Positions 24,037-37,313 of a stretch of DNA of 64,000 nucleotides are shown in pieces (positions within the stretch are counted from its first letter, which is position 1; each line of letters begins with the position of its first letter). Source of the stretch: Carallia brachiata. Taxonomy: Eukaryota; Streptophyta; Magnoliopsida; Malpighiales; Rhizophoraceae. The notes under the pieces were generated by a model. It saw only the letters and a list, made by a program, of their open reading frames with translations. It did not search any database and was not told where the DNA came from. The translations under genes and the position numbers were made by a program. The stretch spans positions 3,111,214-3,175,213 of the forward strand of contig JADCRB010000046.1 of NCBI GenBank assembly GCA_021464245.1, in the 5' to 3' direction.

Positions 24037-27000
24037 ATGGCTTCTTTAGTTCTGAGATCCAGCTTTTTTCCTGCAATCCATTCTCAAGATTGCCATTCTT
24101 TAGCTAACATTCTGCACAGTAACCCCATTTGCAGGAATAATAACAGCAATGGCCCCCTCAGCAACCGAAAGGTGATTGATGGTCCAGTTAGTCCCATGTC
24201 GCAGAAATGGCAACTCTTTAATAAAAAGGAAAAAAAATGAACTAAGGGAGCATTTGTATTTAAAAAAAAAAATGGGACTTGCTTGCTTGCTCGTGTTGAT
24301 TAGTCAATGCGAGATTTTTTATTCTAAAAGCTTGGCTGATAATTAATATGCGATGTCTTTTTTCTCTTGTGCTTCAGTTCAATGGGGTTTTGAAAGCTGC
24401 TTTGGAAAACAATGTAAGCGACGAGAAGAACACTGTGATGCAAGCCCAGCAGAAGAGATTGCTCAACTTTTCAGGAAACAAGCCTTCCACTCCAATTCTT
24501 GACACCATAAACTACCCAATTCACATGAAAAATCTCTCCCTTCAGGTAATTTGTTCTTCAATTAATCATCATTAGATTCAATGTTCTGTTTCCAATTCTG
24601 GAGTCTGTGTTTCAAAACTGACACTTCGTAATCTGTGTAAAATATGTCAGGAGCTTGAGAAGTTGGCTGATGAACTAAGAGAGGAGATAGTGTATACAGT
24701 TTCCAAGACTGGAGGACACTTGAGTTCAAGCTTAGGGGTGGCAGAGCTAACAGTGGCACTTCACCATGTATTTAATGCCCCTGATGATAAAATCATTTGG
24801 GATGTCGGTCATCAGGTAAATCCTAAAACATTACTATATTTCATTCATTTTGTTGTTTTTGGTTTTATAAACTTGCTGATATATGCGAGGATTGGGAATA
24901 ACCCGCAACGTCTGAGACCCTTGCAATTTCTCTCTCTTAACAACTCTTTGGAAAAAAAAAAATGCTGACATATGCAGCTACTCTATGTAATTTCTGTTCA
25001 TGTGACTAATCTTGCTTATGGGTGCTTGCAGACCTACCCACATAAGATTTTAACCGGTAGAAGGTCGAGGATGCCCACAATTCGACAAACTTTTGGCCTT
25101 GCCGGGTTCCCCAAGAGGGAAGAAAGCGAATATGATGCTTTTGGTGCTGGCCATAGTTCTACTAGCATTTCAGCTGGCTTAGGTACAACATTTTTGTTAT
25201 CATTCTTGTGGTCCACTGATGTCTCTTTCATGGTTAATTCCTGAAGAATGACTAATTTTCCTCCTTTTTTTTTTTTTTTCCTTCTCCAACATTTAATCCT
25301 CATTGTACGTATTTCCGTGCTTTTCAGGTATGGCAGTGGGCAGAGACTTGCTAGGAAAGAACAACCATGTAATTGCTGTAATAGGTGATGGTGCCATGAC
25401 CGCAGGACAGGCATATGAAGCAATGAACAACGCAGGCTATCTTGATTCTAATCTCATTATCATCTTGAATGACAACAAACAAGTTTCTTTGCCTACTGCT
25501 ACCGTGGATGGCCCTGCACCCCCAGTTGGGGCACTAAGCAAAGCCTTAACAAAGTTACATTCAAGCCGCAAATTTCGTCAATTGCGCGAAGCTGCAAAGG
25601 TTAGTCTTAATTAATTACTATTCAAGTTAGAAATTAAACAAAAAATCCCATGTTAAATAACATCAAAAAATTGCTATCTAAGTTTGGCCTTTTTGTTCCT
25701 TGTTTCTTTTCATAACCATTGGCTGGACTTAATGCTGTCAATAGGGCATTACAAAGCAAATTGGAGGGCAAGCACATGAAATTGCTTCCAAAGTTGACTC
25801 CTACATGAGAGGAATGACTGGGGGATCTGGGGCTAGCTTGTTTGAAGAACTTGGCCTATACTATATTGGACCAGCGGATGGACACAACGTGGAGGACCTG
25901 GTGGATATACTAAAGAAGATCAAGGCACTACCAGCACCAGGGCCTGTTCTAATTCATGTTATCACTGAGAAAGGCAAAGGATATGCCCCAGCTGAAGTAG
26001 CAGCTGATAAGATGCACGGTACATACTACTCTTACGTCACAAAATTTTACTATATATTGATCATGAAGGAAATATGGACTGAAAATGGCATTTTTTTTGT
26101 TTTGTTAGGTGTTGTGAAATTCGATCCTACGTCAGGGAAGCAATTGAAGACGAAATCGAGTACTAAATCATACACTCAGTATTTTGCCGAGTCGTTGATT
26201 GCTGAAGCAGAGAGAGATGATAAGATTGTAGCAATTCATGCCGCCATGGGAGGAGGCACGGGGCTTAATTTGTTCCAAAAGCGATTCCCGGATAGATGTT
26301 TTGATGTTGGGATAGCAGAACAACATGCTGTTACCTTTGCAGCTGGTCTAGCCACTGAAGGACTGAAGCCTTTTTGTGCAATCTACTCCTCTTTCCTGCA
26401 GAGAGGTTATGATCAGGTAAAATTTTACACTTGTTTTCACCGAATTTTCCTGTGTGTTCTTAATTGGACCTAACCATATGCTTCTCTCAACTTCTTGTTA
26501 CATATTTAGTGACAGCTGATTGAGATTTGCCTTGTGTACATGGTGGTGATGCAGGTAGTTCATGATGTAGACCTTCAAAAGCTTCCTGTGAGATTTGCAA
26601 TGGACAGGGCTGGCCTTGTTGGTGCAGATGGTCCAACCCATTGTGGTGCTTTTGACACTACTTTTATGGCTTGCTTACCAAATATGGTGGTCATGGCCCC
26701 TTCGGATGAAAGTGAGCTCATGCACATGGTTGCCACAGCTGCAGCCATTGATGATCGGCCGAGTTGCTTTAGGTACCCTAGAGGAAGTGGCATTGGTTCC
26801 ATTCTTCCACCAGATAACAAAGGAACCCCTTTAGAGGTACTTAAATCAATCCCATAATTCCGTAAGAATTTTTCCATTTTCACGGTTACAATTCATTAAT
26901 TCCTTGTGCTACGTTGATTATATTTGTAGGTTGGTAAAGGTAAAGTGCTAAGAGAAGGAAGCAGGGTTGCCATCCTGGGGTATGGAACAATAGTATCAAG

Positions 27001-27461
27001 CTGTATGCAAGCAGCAAAGTTGCTTCAAGTTCTAGGCATCTCGGCAACAGTAGCTGACGCGAGATTCTGCAAGCCTCTCGATGGAGAGTTGATCAGAAGG
27101 CTAGCACAAGAGCACGAGGTCCTCGTAACCGTTGAGGAAGGATCTATTGGAGGATTTAGCTCTCACGTTTCCAATTACATGGCCTTGAACGGACTGTTAG
27201 ATGGCAGTCTCAAGGTAAATGGAAAGGAAAGCCGCAATCTTTCCTGTAACATCAATTGTTTCCTTCAATATGCTTTGTTAATATTCTTTTCTTTTACCCT
27301 TTTTGCAGTGGAGGCCTATGATGCTCCCTGACAGATACATTGATCATGGATCTCAGAAAGACCAAATTGAAGAGGCTGGACTAAGCTCAAAGCACATTGC
27401 AGCCACTGTTCTGTCACTAATTGGAGGACACAAGGGGAGCCTTCACCTCATTGACATGTGA
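24037..27461 (+). CDS. DXS: 1-deoxy-D-xylulose-5-phosphate synthase, probably clade II
   Basis: DXS condenses pyruvate and glyceraldehyde 3-phosphate to DXP with thiamine diphosphate. It is the first and flux-setting step of the plastid MEP isoprenoid pathway. Exons: 24037-24171, 24378-24545, 24651-24815, 25032-25182, 25328-25599, 25745-26018, 26109-26416, 26555-26836, 26930-27214, 27309-27461. They total 2193 bases (730 residues), and all phases agree. The Ser/Asn-rich N terminus fits a plastid transit peptide. Visible motifs are GGHLSSSLG, the ThDP/Mg site [18 protein letters not shown] with the later [16 protein letters not shown] with the catalytic Glu, and [15 protein letters not shown]. 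The strings [12 protein letters not shown] and [15 protein letters not shown] and the ending [15 protein letters not shown] resemble clade II enzymes, which serve specialised terpenoids, rather than housekeeping clade I; that assignment rests on memory of the families. The N-terminal segment before [10 protein letters not shown] is divergent. No defect is seen. Confidence 0.96.
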
Positions 27462-29096
27462 ATGGATTGCTACTATTTTTATCTATAGCTATTTTTCTAT
27501 TGTAGTTACTCTGGCTATAGCTATTCTCCTGTCTTCAAAATTGTATAGTTTAGTAGCAAGCAGTAAACAATATACTTATTAGTTATCAGAGGCAAGTGAA
27601 ATAATCTACTGCAACTTGGGCATTCCTATGTCTATGTGGTACTGTAGAACTTTCATTTACCAATAATATAAAGAAAAAAAGTTGGTATCCAATGTGTATG
27701 CTTGCTAATATAAATCACACATCCAATGTGTTGAATTCTATTGCTCAATTTTCTGTGAACGAATTGCATACATAAATACGACAGCCTACATGAGATTGCA
27801 GCATCCATAGTATTTCAAGGCCGAGCAAGATGGTGAAGTCCAACTCTACCACCTTTGGTTGGCTTCATGAGTGACTAACACACTTGTCAATAACTTGAAC
27901 CTCTGTAGGAATTAGCCCATTTAAAGCAATTTGGTTTGTGGGTATCTTTTGATAAGGCGCTGGACTTTCTATCCACAAAAAAAAAAAAAAAAAGGAAACA
28001 TATTACTATTTGTATGATTTAATTAGTTAACAAGATTTTAACTTGTGTGAAAAATTACGAATTCGAATACTGCCTTATAATGTTTTAATTATTTGATCGT
28101 TTTACATCCTTAAATACAGAGTCATAATATTTTTTTAACAAGACTATAAAGTATCATTTTTTTTCTTTTTCATTTTTTTGTATTTAAGGAAAAAAAAAAG
28201 GAAACGGAAAAGAATCAAAAAGGCAGTCTGATGAAACTTCCTCTTGTCCTATTTAAGTCAATGTTAATCTTACTCGATAGTCATGAAGGCTGACTTATTA
28301 AAATGCCAGAGGCACTAAAGGTTTCACTGACTTACATGTTCTAACAAAACCGTTCATGAGATCCTTTCCTTTGTTCTCTCCTTAGAATTGTCTATTACGA
28401 TCCCATGTTAATCCCACCAAGAATCTTTCAAGGTTCCCAAAAAATAATATTTGATGTGATATCACCAACTAGGATGTTGGGTTTGCAGGTCTGAAATCTG
28501 TAATAGAACAAACGGCTATGGGTCGAAGGGGGTTTCCGGTGTTAATGGTCCTGGGAGTCGCCAAAAGGATGGAATTAGGAATCACATTAAAATTTTATCA
28601 TACAACTTAATTTTAATTAGTATTAAAATTTATTTAATAATATTTAATAATTTATTTTTTTATTTTAAAAATTAATTATTTAATAGTTCATATAATTTTA
28701 AAAACATAGTTTTAGAGATTATTTTTTTAGCCTAAGAAACTATCCCAAAAGTAATAACCTTATAACAACATACATACTTTAAATAACAAAAAATAAAATG
28801 ATAAAATTTTATTTTTAAAAATATAATTATTGTTAATTAAAATTAAATGTATCACTTTACAAACACTTTGTCGGACTCAAAAGTAACCTAGACTCATTTA
28901 TAAGCTTGTAGAGTGCTATAGTTAGTGAATTTTAAATGGTGATTAGAAAGATTCACGAGATAACTACATTTTCGAGACATGAAATGCGTAAGGCACGCAA
29001 TTTTAAAATCTAAACTCATAATGAGAGACTTACATGGGCCTATCTAATTCTTAGTTCGTGCCTAATTGGCTGCAACTCGTAGGTTATCGCTCTTGT
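27462..29096. other. Gene-free region after DXS
   Basis: It holds the DXS 3' UTR (AATAATATAAAG near 27662) and then AT-rich DNA with an A18 run near 27977. No gene is supported. Confidence 0.6.
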
Positions 29097-29372
29097 GGTG
29101 CGTTTGGATTTGTGAGAAAGTAATGAGAAAGACAATTGTAAGAAAAAAAATTGTTTGAATAAATGAAATATATGTGAAAAAGAAAGTGATGAAAAGGAAA
29201 ATAATAAAGAAATTTGTAAGATAAAAAGTTGTGAGAAAAAGTAAGTTATTTGAATTGATGAGAAATAGGTGAGAAAAAATGTGATAAGAAAGAAAATAAT
29301 ATAATAATTATTATATTTTTTTTTATTAGAATCCAATTCTTTTCCATGAATTCTAATGAATCCAAACACACC
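29097..29372. mobile_element. Small MITE with GGTGCGTTTGGATT ends
   Basis: The terminal inverted repeats GGTGCGTTTGGATT (29097-29110) and AATCCAAACACACC (29359-29372) pair at 13 of 14 positions around an AT-rich core of short direct repeats. Similar TGTGTTTGGATT or TCCAAACACACT ends are seen near 38984, 40335 and 50944, so this is a family. I could not fix a target duplication. Confidence 0.65.
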
Positions 29373-29496
29373 CTTAGAGTCTGAGTCTTGGGCCTCTTGG
29401 ACTTGATTTTAAGCGGGGGTCCAAAAATCTGTTTTGGGTTCGCTTGTCAATATTAAATGAAGGTACTTGCCCATCTACGAATATGACGCACACTCA

Positions 29497-29517
29497 ACCA
29501 AAAAAAGAAAAAAATAG
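29497..29517 (+). mobile_element. Micro-retroinsertion, A-rich
   Basis: ACC(A)nG(A)nTAG is flanked by TGACGCACACTCA (29484-29496) and TGATGCACACTCA (29518-29530), a 13-bp direct repeat with one mismatch. Confidence 0.55.
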
Positions 29518-30199
29518 TGATGCACACTCAGAAAGCAAAAAGATACAAATCTCAATTATCAGGAGTCTGAACTTCGAATAAAATAAGAAGATAATTTTTT
29601 AAAATGATTGTAATACTTTTTGTAATAAAAAAAAGATGTACATTTCACTATTTTATTTTCGTTATAAAAAATATAACTATAATTTTTAAAAATTATCTTC
29701 TCTCGTTTTAATTGAACAGACAGAAATTTGGACACCTAAAAATGGGGTTCATGCTCGCGCTCATTCAGAAAATATCCAAGAATGAAGACGAGGGAAGGCA
29801 TGTACATTGTTTTGGAGTAGAGACAGAGCAAACACGTACGTTAATTTACGTGGGGTCTTGCGATTGGGATGCTTCGTCCAATTTAAACGCTGTCTAATCG
29901 TTTCAATTCAAATCTCGCGATTCTAATCGCTTTGAACTTCAACATCGATTTTGGTTTAGTTTGATTGTCCTGTCCTGTGTCAATCAAGCTGACTGTACAA
30001 ACACACGAAAGGATATTCTTCTTCTGACTGCGAACGGCTCACACATGGACATGGTAATGCAAGAAATCAATTTCAGATGGATTTTGTTCTTTGAACTTGA
30101 TTTGATAGACCAGTTTTGTTTCTTGAACTAAAAAGCAGACCCTAAGATCAGTTCACAAACACGCGGTAGTCCAAAAGGAACGTGGAGAACTTGCTTGAT

Positions 30200-31170
30200 T
30201 ATGCATCCATGCGGACCTTGTCCCCTTATGTTTTGTCTGCTTGCAGCCAAGAAATGAAAGGAGATGTTAATTGAAAAGGGCAAGCAAATGTAAGATTCTT
30301 ACATTTGTGGAGTTCGAAGAATATCGATATAGATAATATTCATTTTATTTTTATAAAGAAACTGTTTTTAAAATTTGAATGCATAACACGAATTATAATA
30401 GAATAATTTTTTTGTTACACTATAACTCTCGCTCCGCATTATAATGACTTGCACATTTTTTATGTTTTAGTGCCGATCGCATTTAATGATGAGGACATTA
30501 ATGGTAATAAAATGCAGATTTCTTTTTCTCTCTCCTTGCGTATTTCCACACACAGTACTTGCAATAAAACCTGAAATGAAATTATGTTTGAAAATGAAAC
30601 TAGTAATAGGATGTTCCGCGATGCCGCGATGAGATGGCGGAATGGATGTGGCCGGAAGTACGTGCAATAACAAGCTAAGGACGAAGTTAAGCAATAATCA
30701 TAAGCTTTTGGGCACTACACCATATCCAAAACTTTAAAGTACGAAGTTATGGATTTCTGGCCACTTAAATCTTACGTTATCCCTCTATTCACTTCTAACG
30801 TGGGACTTACAATTTCAACAATTCTCTTATGTTTGATCTGCTTACAACCAAGATCAATGAAGCAGAGATGTTCATGAATGTACGTTTGAGACTGACATTG
30901 CACATTTTTAATGTTTTGGTGCACGCTCCCGTTTAATGATGGGGACCCTTAATAATAATACAAATTATACAATGTAGATTGATGTCAGTCTCTGCACCCA
31001 AAAAAGATTGATGTCAGTCTGTCCTCGCGTATATCCACCGACGTCCTTGTCAAAAAACCTGAAATGAAATTATGTTTGACAACGGAAACTAGTAAAACTA
31101 GTATTAGTAGTGTGTTCGGCGATGAGATAGCGAAATGCATGTGGTCGGAAGCGTGATCAATAACCAGTAT
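30200..31170. repeat. Tandem duplication, two diverged copies
   Basis: About 30215-30676 is repeated at about 30820-31170. Shared words in the same order include CTTATGTTT..TCTGCTT, GCACATTTTT.ATGTTTT, TTTAATGATG.GGAC, CCTGAAATGAAATTATGTTT, GAAACTAGTA and GCGATGAGAT. The second copy additionally carries a micro-insertion. No coding sequence is evident. Confidence 0.85.
30992..31004 (+). mobile_element. Micro-retroinsertion, CTGCACCC(A)n
   Basis: An insert of 13 bases is flanked by a perfect 16-bp direct repeat AGATTGATGTCAGTCT (30976-30991 and 31005-31020). Confidence 0.85.
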
Positions 31171-33480
31171 AGATTATGAAGCTTGAAGTTAGAAAACTAT
31201 GGCAAACTCTCTAACTGGATTGCGAGGTATTATCTCTATTTTCTTTTTTTTTAACTAAAAAAAAAAGAAAACTATAGGCGAGCTTCCGTGCACAGGCGGT
31301 AATCCTCTCCAATACAACAATTTTAAAGAAATGTAACAAAATTTTACGTTAAATCCAAAAGTTTAACGCGTTTTGATAGGTTTATGCTGATTGACACATC
31401 TCCAAACTTGGATTGACACTATTGATACACGTTTTCTGTATTAGAATTAATGGGAATAAAGGTGGCAAAAGGTAACTCAATATAAATAATTTGACTTAAG
31501 CCGACCGAAGTTCAATTCGAGCAAACTTGCATTAAAAAAAGACAAAGACATGATACTTGAACAATTTGAAATCATAACCATTTGAAATTCGATTGACTTG
31601 AAACCTAATTAATCTAAAATCTAAATAACCCATAAAACTTAAAATTTAAAATAATCTAATTCGAGTCCGACTGATGCATTTGTCACCTGCATAGAAGGTT
31701 CACATTACAAAAACTAAATCCAATAGTCACACGCCTCTTACATTTTTTTTTTTTTAGAGACCTATTAAATTATAAGTTATATAACGAGAGTAATTCTTTA
31801 TCTTATAAAAATTATACTCTCTGATCCCAAGATTAGAACCCAAAATTCCTAGAAAAAATGTTTAAACTCTTAACCTTTACCCTTTATTTGACAAAAAATG
31901 AATGGGAGAAGAATACTAGATGAATGAATATTAGAGGAGAAAAATATATTTTATTTTTTTGTGTTCGAAAGAGTATAATGTGAGAAAATAAAATTAAAAA
32001 TATTACGTTTGAGAATGAATAAAAAATAAAAGGAAAGAATACATATGTGTTATAATATTAATTTTATTTTTAAAAATTATAAAATAAGAACGAAATAGTA
32101 CATTTAACATGAAAAAAACAAAAAAGAAAAAAAAGAAAAGGGGCACGCCTCTTCAATTCCCCATATTTGGGGAAATGCTTTTGGGGGCCCACGTGGAGTC
32201 CCATCATTTTTTTAGTCATTCTTTCCTCTCTTTTAAATAATAAATATTATCTCTTTTTACTTTAATTTTATTTCACTTGTATGAGTTCTACCCGCATTCT
32301 CTCCTTCCAGACAAAAGATTTGAGAGTGTTTTCTAAAGGAACCCCGGCCTCTTACATTGATAACACATAAAATCAATACCCTCAGTCGGATTACTATATT
32401 TTCCTATTTGTTTAGGCGTGAAATAAATAACGCATTAAATAAACCGAACTTGTGCATAAATCAATCTGATATTTAATTTTTTTCTTTTATTAACAATAAA
32501 AATTACCTCACAAACTTGACGATTATCATATCCTTAAGTTAAAGGTAGTCTTTTGCCATTTTACAGCCCCATTCAACTTTATCAAAGAGAAGACTTATTA
32601 TTACTGGACTAAACGAATCTTCCTCAATTCTAATTGTAGTGTTAACGAATTCAAAATTTAACATTGTGCTCAATCTTTCGCCGGGTATTTTGCAGCCACC
32701 AAACTTCAAATGTTAAGGGAGAACAAAGGCTTAGAGATTTAAACTCAAATTAATATGAAAAAAATACAACATAACACTATTAAATCTGCTGCTCCAATGG
32801 TAATATGATATTTAGTTTATTTAGGCGTGAACCATGACTGATATTCACATGGGTTCCTAATCGAGTCTCGAATCTGTGCCCCTTTATAGCCCAATTCTTG
32901 TTTATTGCTAACCGTTATATTTAGTTGTCTGCCAACTAGTCCAAAGTTGGCCCAACCAACCAACCTAATTGAATCATAATTTTGAAATTTACATCTAACT
33001 TCAAATTTTAACTTATATCTGTTCCCTTAAATTGCATCTACACTTTATTAGATGATAAGTCTTTTATATTTTCAAGAATTAAGACTTAAAATTTTTATTT
33101 TAAAAATTTTAAATTTAATTTTAAAAAGAAATGTGCAGTTTATAAAACTAAGGGAATTATCCTTACTTCACGACTCCTAACAAACCAAAAAACCTTTATC
33201 ACGTGATAATAATAATAATAATAACAAAAAATTTAATTGAAAACGTATGAGTGTGAATGCGATAGACACGCAGTATTTGATCTATTGAATTTTAAAAAAT
33301 ATATTAAATTTAAAAAAATAAAAAATAAATAAATTATTAAATATTATTAAATTAATTAAATATTTCTTACGTATTCACTCATATGTGTTTGCGTAGTTAA
33401 ACTTTAATAATAATCAATGGCACCTATTTCTGTACATAAAAAATGGTAACGAGTTATACACTTATACTTGCAAAAATTTT
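31171..33480. other. Gene-free AT-rich region
   Basis: No gene, RNA or well-bounded element is seen. A short palindrome CCCCATATTTGGGG lies near 32160, with a CACGTG G-box-like word near 32190. Confidence 0.55.
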
Positions 33481-33489
33481 TTTACTGGT

Positions 33490-34110
33490 AAAAAAAAAAA
33501 AACCTACGGTCGCGCAATCCCTATCAAGCGGTCCTTTTCGACTTTTGGCCAAAGGTGAGATGTGGACCGCTCCCAAGGACAAGTCGCGCGTCGATATATT
33601 CATGAGAGGCTACGATCAAATAAAAAACGACTTTTTTTTAAAGAAATATAAAAAATAAAAATTAAAAAAGGACGTTTTTATGGGCATCAATTTTGTCGTC
33701 TTTAAAATTTTGATTAAAGTTAAACCTCTGACCAAAAAAAAAAAAAAAGGCTTTGATTAAACCTACATTACTGCCCCTTTTTCTTATAAGCAAAAATGTA
33801 TCCCATTTAATAAATAATACTGCAATTTTTTTTTGAAAATATATAGTATTGTTAAAAAGGAGTACATTCTTCAAAAAAAAAAAACTATATTTTTCCAGTT
33901 ATATTACACGTGTTTTTGTAAAAACTAAATATTACATTTTCAGCCAAATGTAATGTGTTCATTTTAGAATGTACCATATAATTTCAGATTAGTGCTTAGA
34001 TCTTTCCAAAACTTAAATTATTTTTATTTTATAACTTAAGATATTGTATATTTTTATAAATATACTAAATTATTGAAAGAATTTATAGCATTTCTTAAAA
34101 TTGTACTATA
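33490..34110. repeat. Left copy of an inverted duplication
   Basis: The sequence here matches the reverse complement of about 39050-39800. Shared words in mirrored order include CTTTTCGACTTTTGGCC, GTCCACATC-type GATGTGGACC, GGACAAGTCGCG, TTTTGTCGTC..TTGATTAAACCT and CAGATTAGTGC.TAGATCTTT. It carries no gene. Confidence 0.8.
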
Positions 34111-35478
34111 TATTTTTCAAGTGAAAAATGCAGTGTTATAACAGGACTACAGGAGTGTGTGTCCTCTAGACTTTAAAATTGTGCACCCATATTATTTTTT
34201 CAGCGTTAAACTCTGATATTTAGAAATTGTATTAAGTTCTAATTAATTTTATTCAAATTTCTATTAGACTTCTTATAGAGGAAGGTTTTTTCAGTACTGT
34301 TTTTTCTATTCACAATACTCGAATTTGATATCATGTCTAAAGAAAATCAAGTTTCTATCACTCGGATCAACGGTCATCGATATGCATTGACGTTATTGCA
34401 CTAATAAAAGACTTAAATTTTATGAATTAGATGCACAATTTTAGTTTAGATTTTCCTCACATGCATACTACATTTTAAGTGAGGGCCAAGTGGACGATTA
34501 TGACAAGAAGATGTTATATTAGTAACTCCCAAATTTGTATGCATGTTTACCAATTTCATCTTAGCGGCTTACAATAATCGATTTTCATTCAATCGTCAAT
34601 CTTAAATGATTTAATTTAATCCCATACTTTATTTTATCGAGAAACTTAAAACATCTAAATTAATGAAGAAAAATTCATTTAATTAAAGAAGTATTTAAAC
34701 ATTCTTATAAGAATATTGAGGATAACAATCTTTATTATTATTATTAGTTATTAAAAAGATTTCTCCACATTTCATTCAAAAAGAAGAAAAGAAAGGTTTC
34801 TCCACGTAAAATCAAATAGGACAAATATTATAAACAATACAATTATAGATACACAATAATTACATGGTAATTTAAATCATTAAATTATAAAATATATATT
34901 AAATTAAAAAAATAACTAAATTATTAATTTGTATTATATCGTTCTTTCTCTACCAACAAGTTAACTCCAATAACCATGGCAGGCACTGATTAATCTTCTA
35001 AACTGGAAAATAATATGAAAAACTAAAACGCATGTTGAAATCCTGTGAACATTTACCAAAACAAACACTCACAAATCAAAGTGACCTCAAAATAAAAGAC
35101 ACCAAAAAAAAAAGACAAAAAAAACTGAAAATTTGAATTATTATTAACCAAAAGTTTCGAAAATCTCAAGCCATCTTCTGCAAGAACGACTCTACTTCCG
35201 ATCTTTAATTTCATATTTTTCGTTGAATCTCGGCATCCGCTTTTCCTTATACTTACCACCGTCGCCTCTCACGCCCATCCACAACAGAAGTTTCTACTTT
35301 TCTCCTCCGCCGCCTCCGTCGCCTGCTCGCCCTCACAATGCTAATGGTCATCAAAGGCTTCGAACTCTCAAATTAAGCCAAAATTTCCCCTCTAATTTCC
35401 GAAGAAGAGAATATTCCTAATGTTCTATTTTTTTTTTATTTTGAATTCAAGTTTCGAAACGTAACAAAAGCTGTAGCT

Positions 35479-35491
35479 TCTGTCCAAAAAA
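35479..35491 (+). mobile_element. Micro-retroinsertion, TCTGTCC(A)n
   Basis: An insert of 13 bases is flanked by a perfect 16-bp direct repeat AACAAAAGCTGTAGCT (35463-35478 and 35492-35507). Confidence 0.85.
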
Positions 35492-35642
35492 AACAAAAGC
35501 TGTAGCTCAAATTTTCGGGCTTTGAGCGAATCATCAAAGACGGACGAAGGAAGAAGCCGAACTAATTGACTGCACATGTGGTGGCCCAACGTGTCAGCTG
35601 CTGGTATTAAATGTCGCATTCCAATCCTTAGACGGCGGGACA

Positions 35643-36165
35643 ACATAAATATTTTTAATTTTAAATCTTTAATATTTTTATATTTAAATTTGAAATTTTT
35701 TTAATATTTTATTTAAATTTGAAATTTTTTTAATATTTTTTTAAATTTTAAATTTTTTTAATTTCATATTACATCAATTTTTTAAGTTACAAAAAATGGT
35801 CAATCAATTAATAAATGAGTTTAATTTAATAAAAATTATTTAAAAAAATTAAATGCATAAATTAAATATTTTTTTATCAACAAAATATGCACATTAAATA
35901 TTTTTTAATTAACAAATATACGAATTAAAATAGATAACATGCATATTTTTAATAGAAAAGACCATTCAATTCATATATTTGATATTTTTTAAATAATTTT
36001 TTGTAAAGTTAAAATTATTTTTTAATAGATTGATCACTTTTGGTAAACAGAGGGACTGATTTGGTAAAAAATTAAAAGGCTAAAAGACTCAAATAAAATA
36101 TCAAAAAAATTTAGCATTAAAACGTAAAAAAATTTAAAAGTTTGGTATTAAAAATATTGATATCA
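35643..36165. mobile_element. Non-autonomous repeat, diverged copy
   Basis: It is homologous over its length to 52211-52709. Shared strings include GTCAATC.ATTAATAA.TGAG, AACAAAATATGCA, AATTTTTTGTAAAGTTAAAA and TTAATAGATTGATCACTTTT. The ends are degraded by A/T expansion. Confidence 0.75.
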
Positions 36166-36599
36166 TTTTAATTTTTACCTATTATTTTACCTATTATTGT
36201 GCATTTATATAATTTTTCCCAACAAAAATATAATATAAAAAATAAAATTGAAAGCTGTACAGACAGAGACGGGAGAGAGAGAGAGAGAGGAATGCAGAAA
36301 GAGGGGAGATTGGAACGGTGGACTTACTAGTTTACTTAGACACTTTTACGAGGATATATAATTAATTTAACGGTATATAATAATTTATTTATTTTTTAAT
36401 TTAATTAAAAATTTAAATTTTGCGTGTCTACACATTCTCACTTATACGCACTCACTTATCTTTTTATGAAAGTAATTGCTTGCGTACAATTTTGGACATT
36501 TTCATCTCTCGGATAAATGAAGTTATTATTAATAATGAATGGGCTTATACAAATGTGTCCGCAATCACCAGACATTGCAATCCAACCAGTCAATAACCG

Positions 36600-37140
36600 A
36601 GTTCGCAAAAGATGCTTCCGCGTACACCATCTTTAGAGAACGAAACGCGCCCCTATGAGCGTTTGCTATTATGGCCGTTACTGGTCGCTGTCTCGGTTTC
36701 GAACAAAGATTTTCCGCCACCGCAGCGTACACCGTCAGAGTCATATTTCCCCGAGTGGCTCTTCAACCAGCGCCATTGTCCGCGTGCCATTTGCTCGTGC
36801 ACGCGCCACCGAAAGGAAGTGGACAGTTTAAGTAAAACATGATGACCGCTTTGCCCTTGCGATGCTTAAAATTAGCTGATAGTACTTGATGGATCAGCGA
36901 CTGCAGACTGATTGGAGTTTTCTTGTCGATGGCCCATGGAATTTTAGATGTGGGCTATGAATTTATCAGTTAAAACAAGGAAAGCCCATTAATAATTGGC
37001 CCGTGGAAATTTAGATGTTGGCTATGAATTTATTGATTAAGAACAAGGAAAGCCCAATAATAATTGGACCGTGCAAGAAAATGGGCCAATTGTTGTAGCC
37101 CGTTGTAATTCTTATGCCCCTAGGCTAAAAAGGCCTATGC
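36600..37140. other. GC-richer gene-free stretch with an imperfect internal repeat
   Basis: The region 36600-36840 is open and GC-rich for this window but has no recognisable protein motif. From 36930 the phrase GGCC(C/A)(A/G)TGGAATTTAGATG..GGCTATGAATTTAT is repeated twice (about 36930 and 37000). Confidence 0.5.
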
Positions 37141-37158
37141 ATAATAATATTTTAGGAG

Positions 37159-37313
37159 AGCCTCAAGCTTTATCCGAGCCGTTGGAGCATGTTTGCTCTA
37201 ACTAGTTAGGCGAGGGTTCGAACTCCCGCCTGATAGCTCATCTCCCATTTGATCCTTAATGGGATGCCCCTAACTACTAGACTAGCTGACAAAATAATAA
37301 TAATAATAATAAT
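37159..37313 (+). mobile_element. tRNA-derived SINE with (AAT)n tail
   Basis: The insert contains a pol III B-box-like GGTTCGAACTCC at about 37208 and an A-box-like GAGCCGTTGG upstream. It ends in (AAT)n. It is flanked by AATAATATTTTAGGAG at 37143-37158 and 37314-37329, a perfect 16-bp target duplication whose right copy blends into the (AAT)n tail. Confidence 0.85.

Larger units (their letters stand above)
34111..36600. other. Gene-free region with duplicated blocks
   Basis: About 34490-34750 matches 40360-40470 and 40800-41080 in direct orientation (ATTCAATC.TC..TTT, ATCGAGAAAC-like and TTTAATTAAAGAAGTATTT words). The rest is AT-rich plus the repeat element at 35643-36165. Nothing coding is supported. 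Confidence 0.6.

Noticed and set aside
27960..28000. A18 run after CTATCCAC as a SINE tail
   Set aside because: No flanking direct repeat could be found.
33690..33760. Further micro-insertion at the A-run near 33733
   Set aside because: The flanking TTGATTAAA repeat is short and disordered; the inverted paralog near 39345 suggests an insertion but the borders cannot be fixed.
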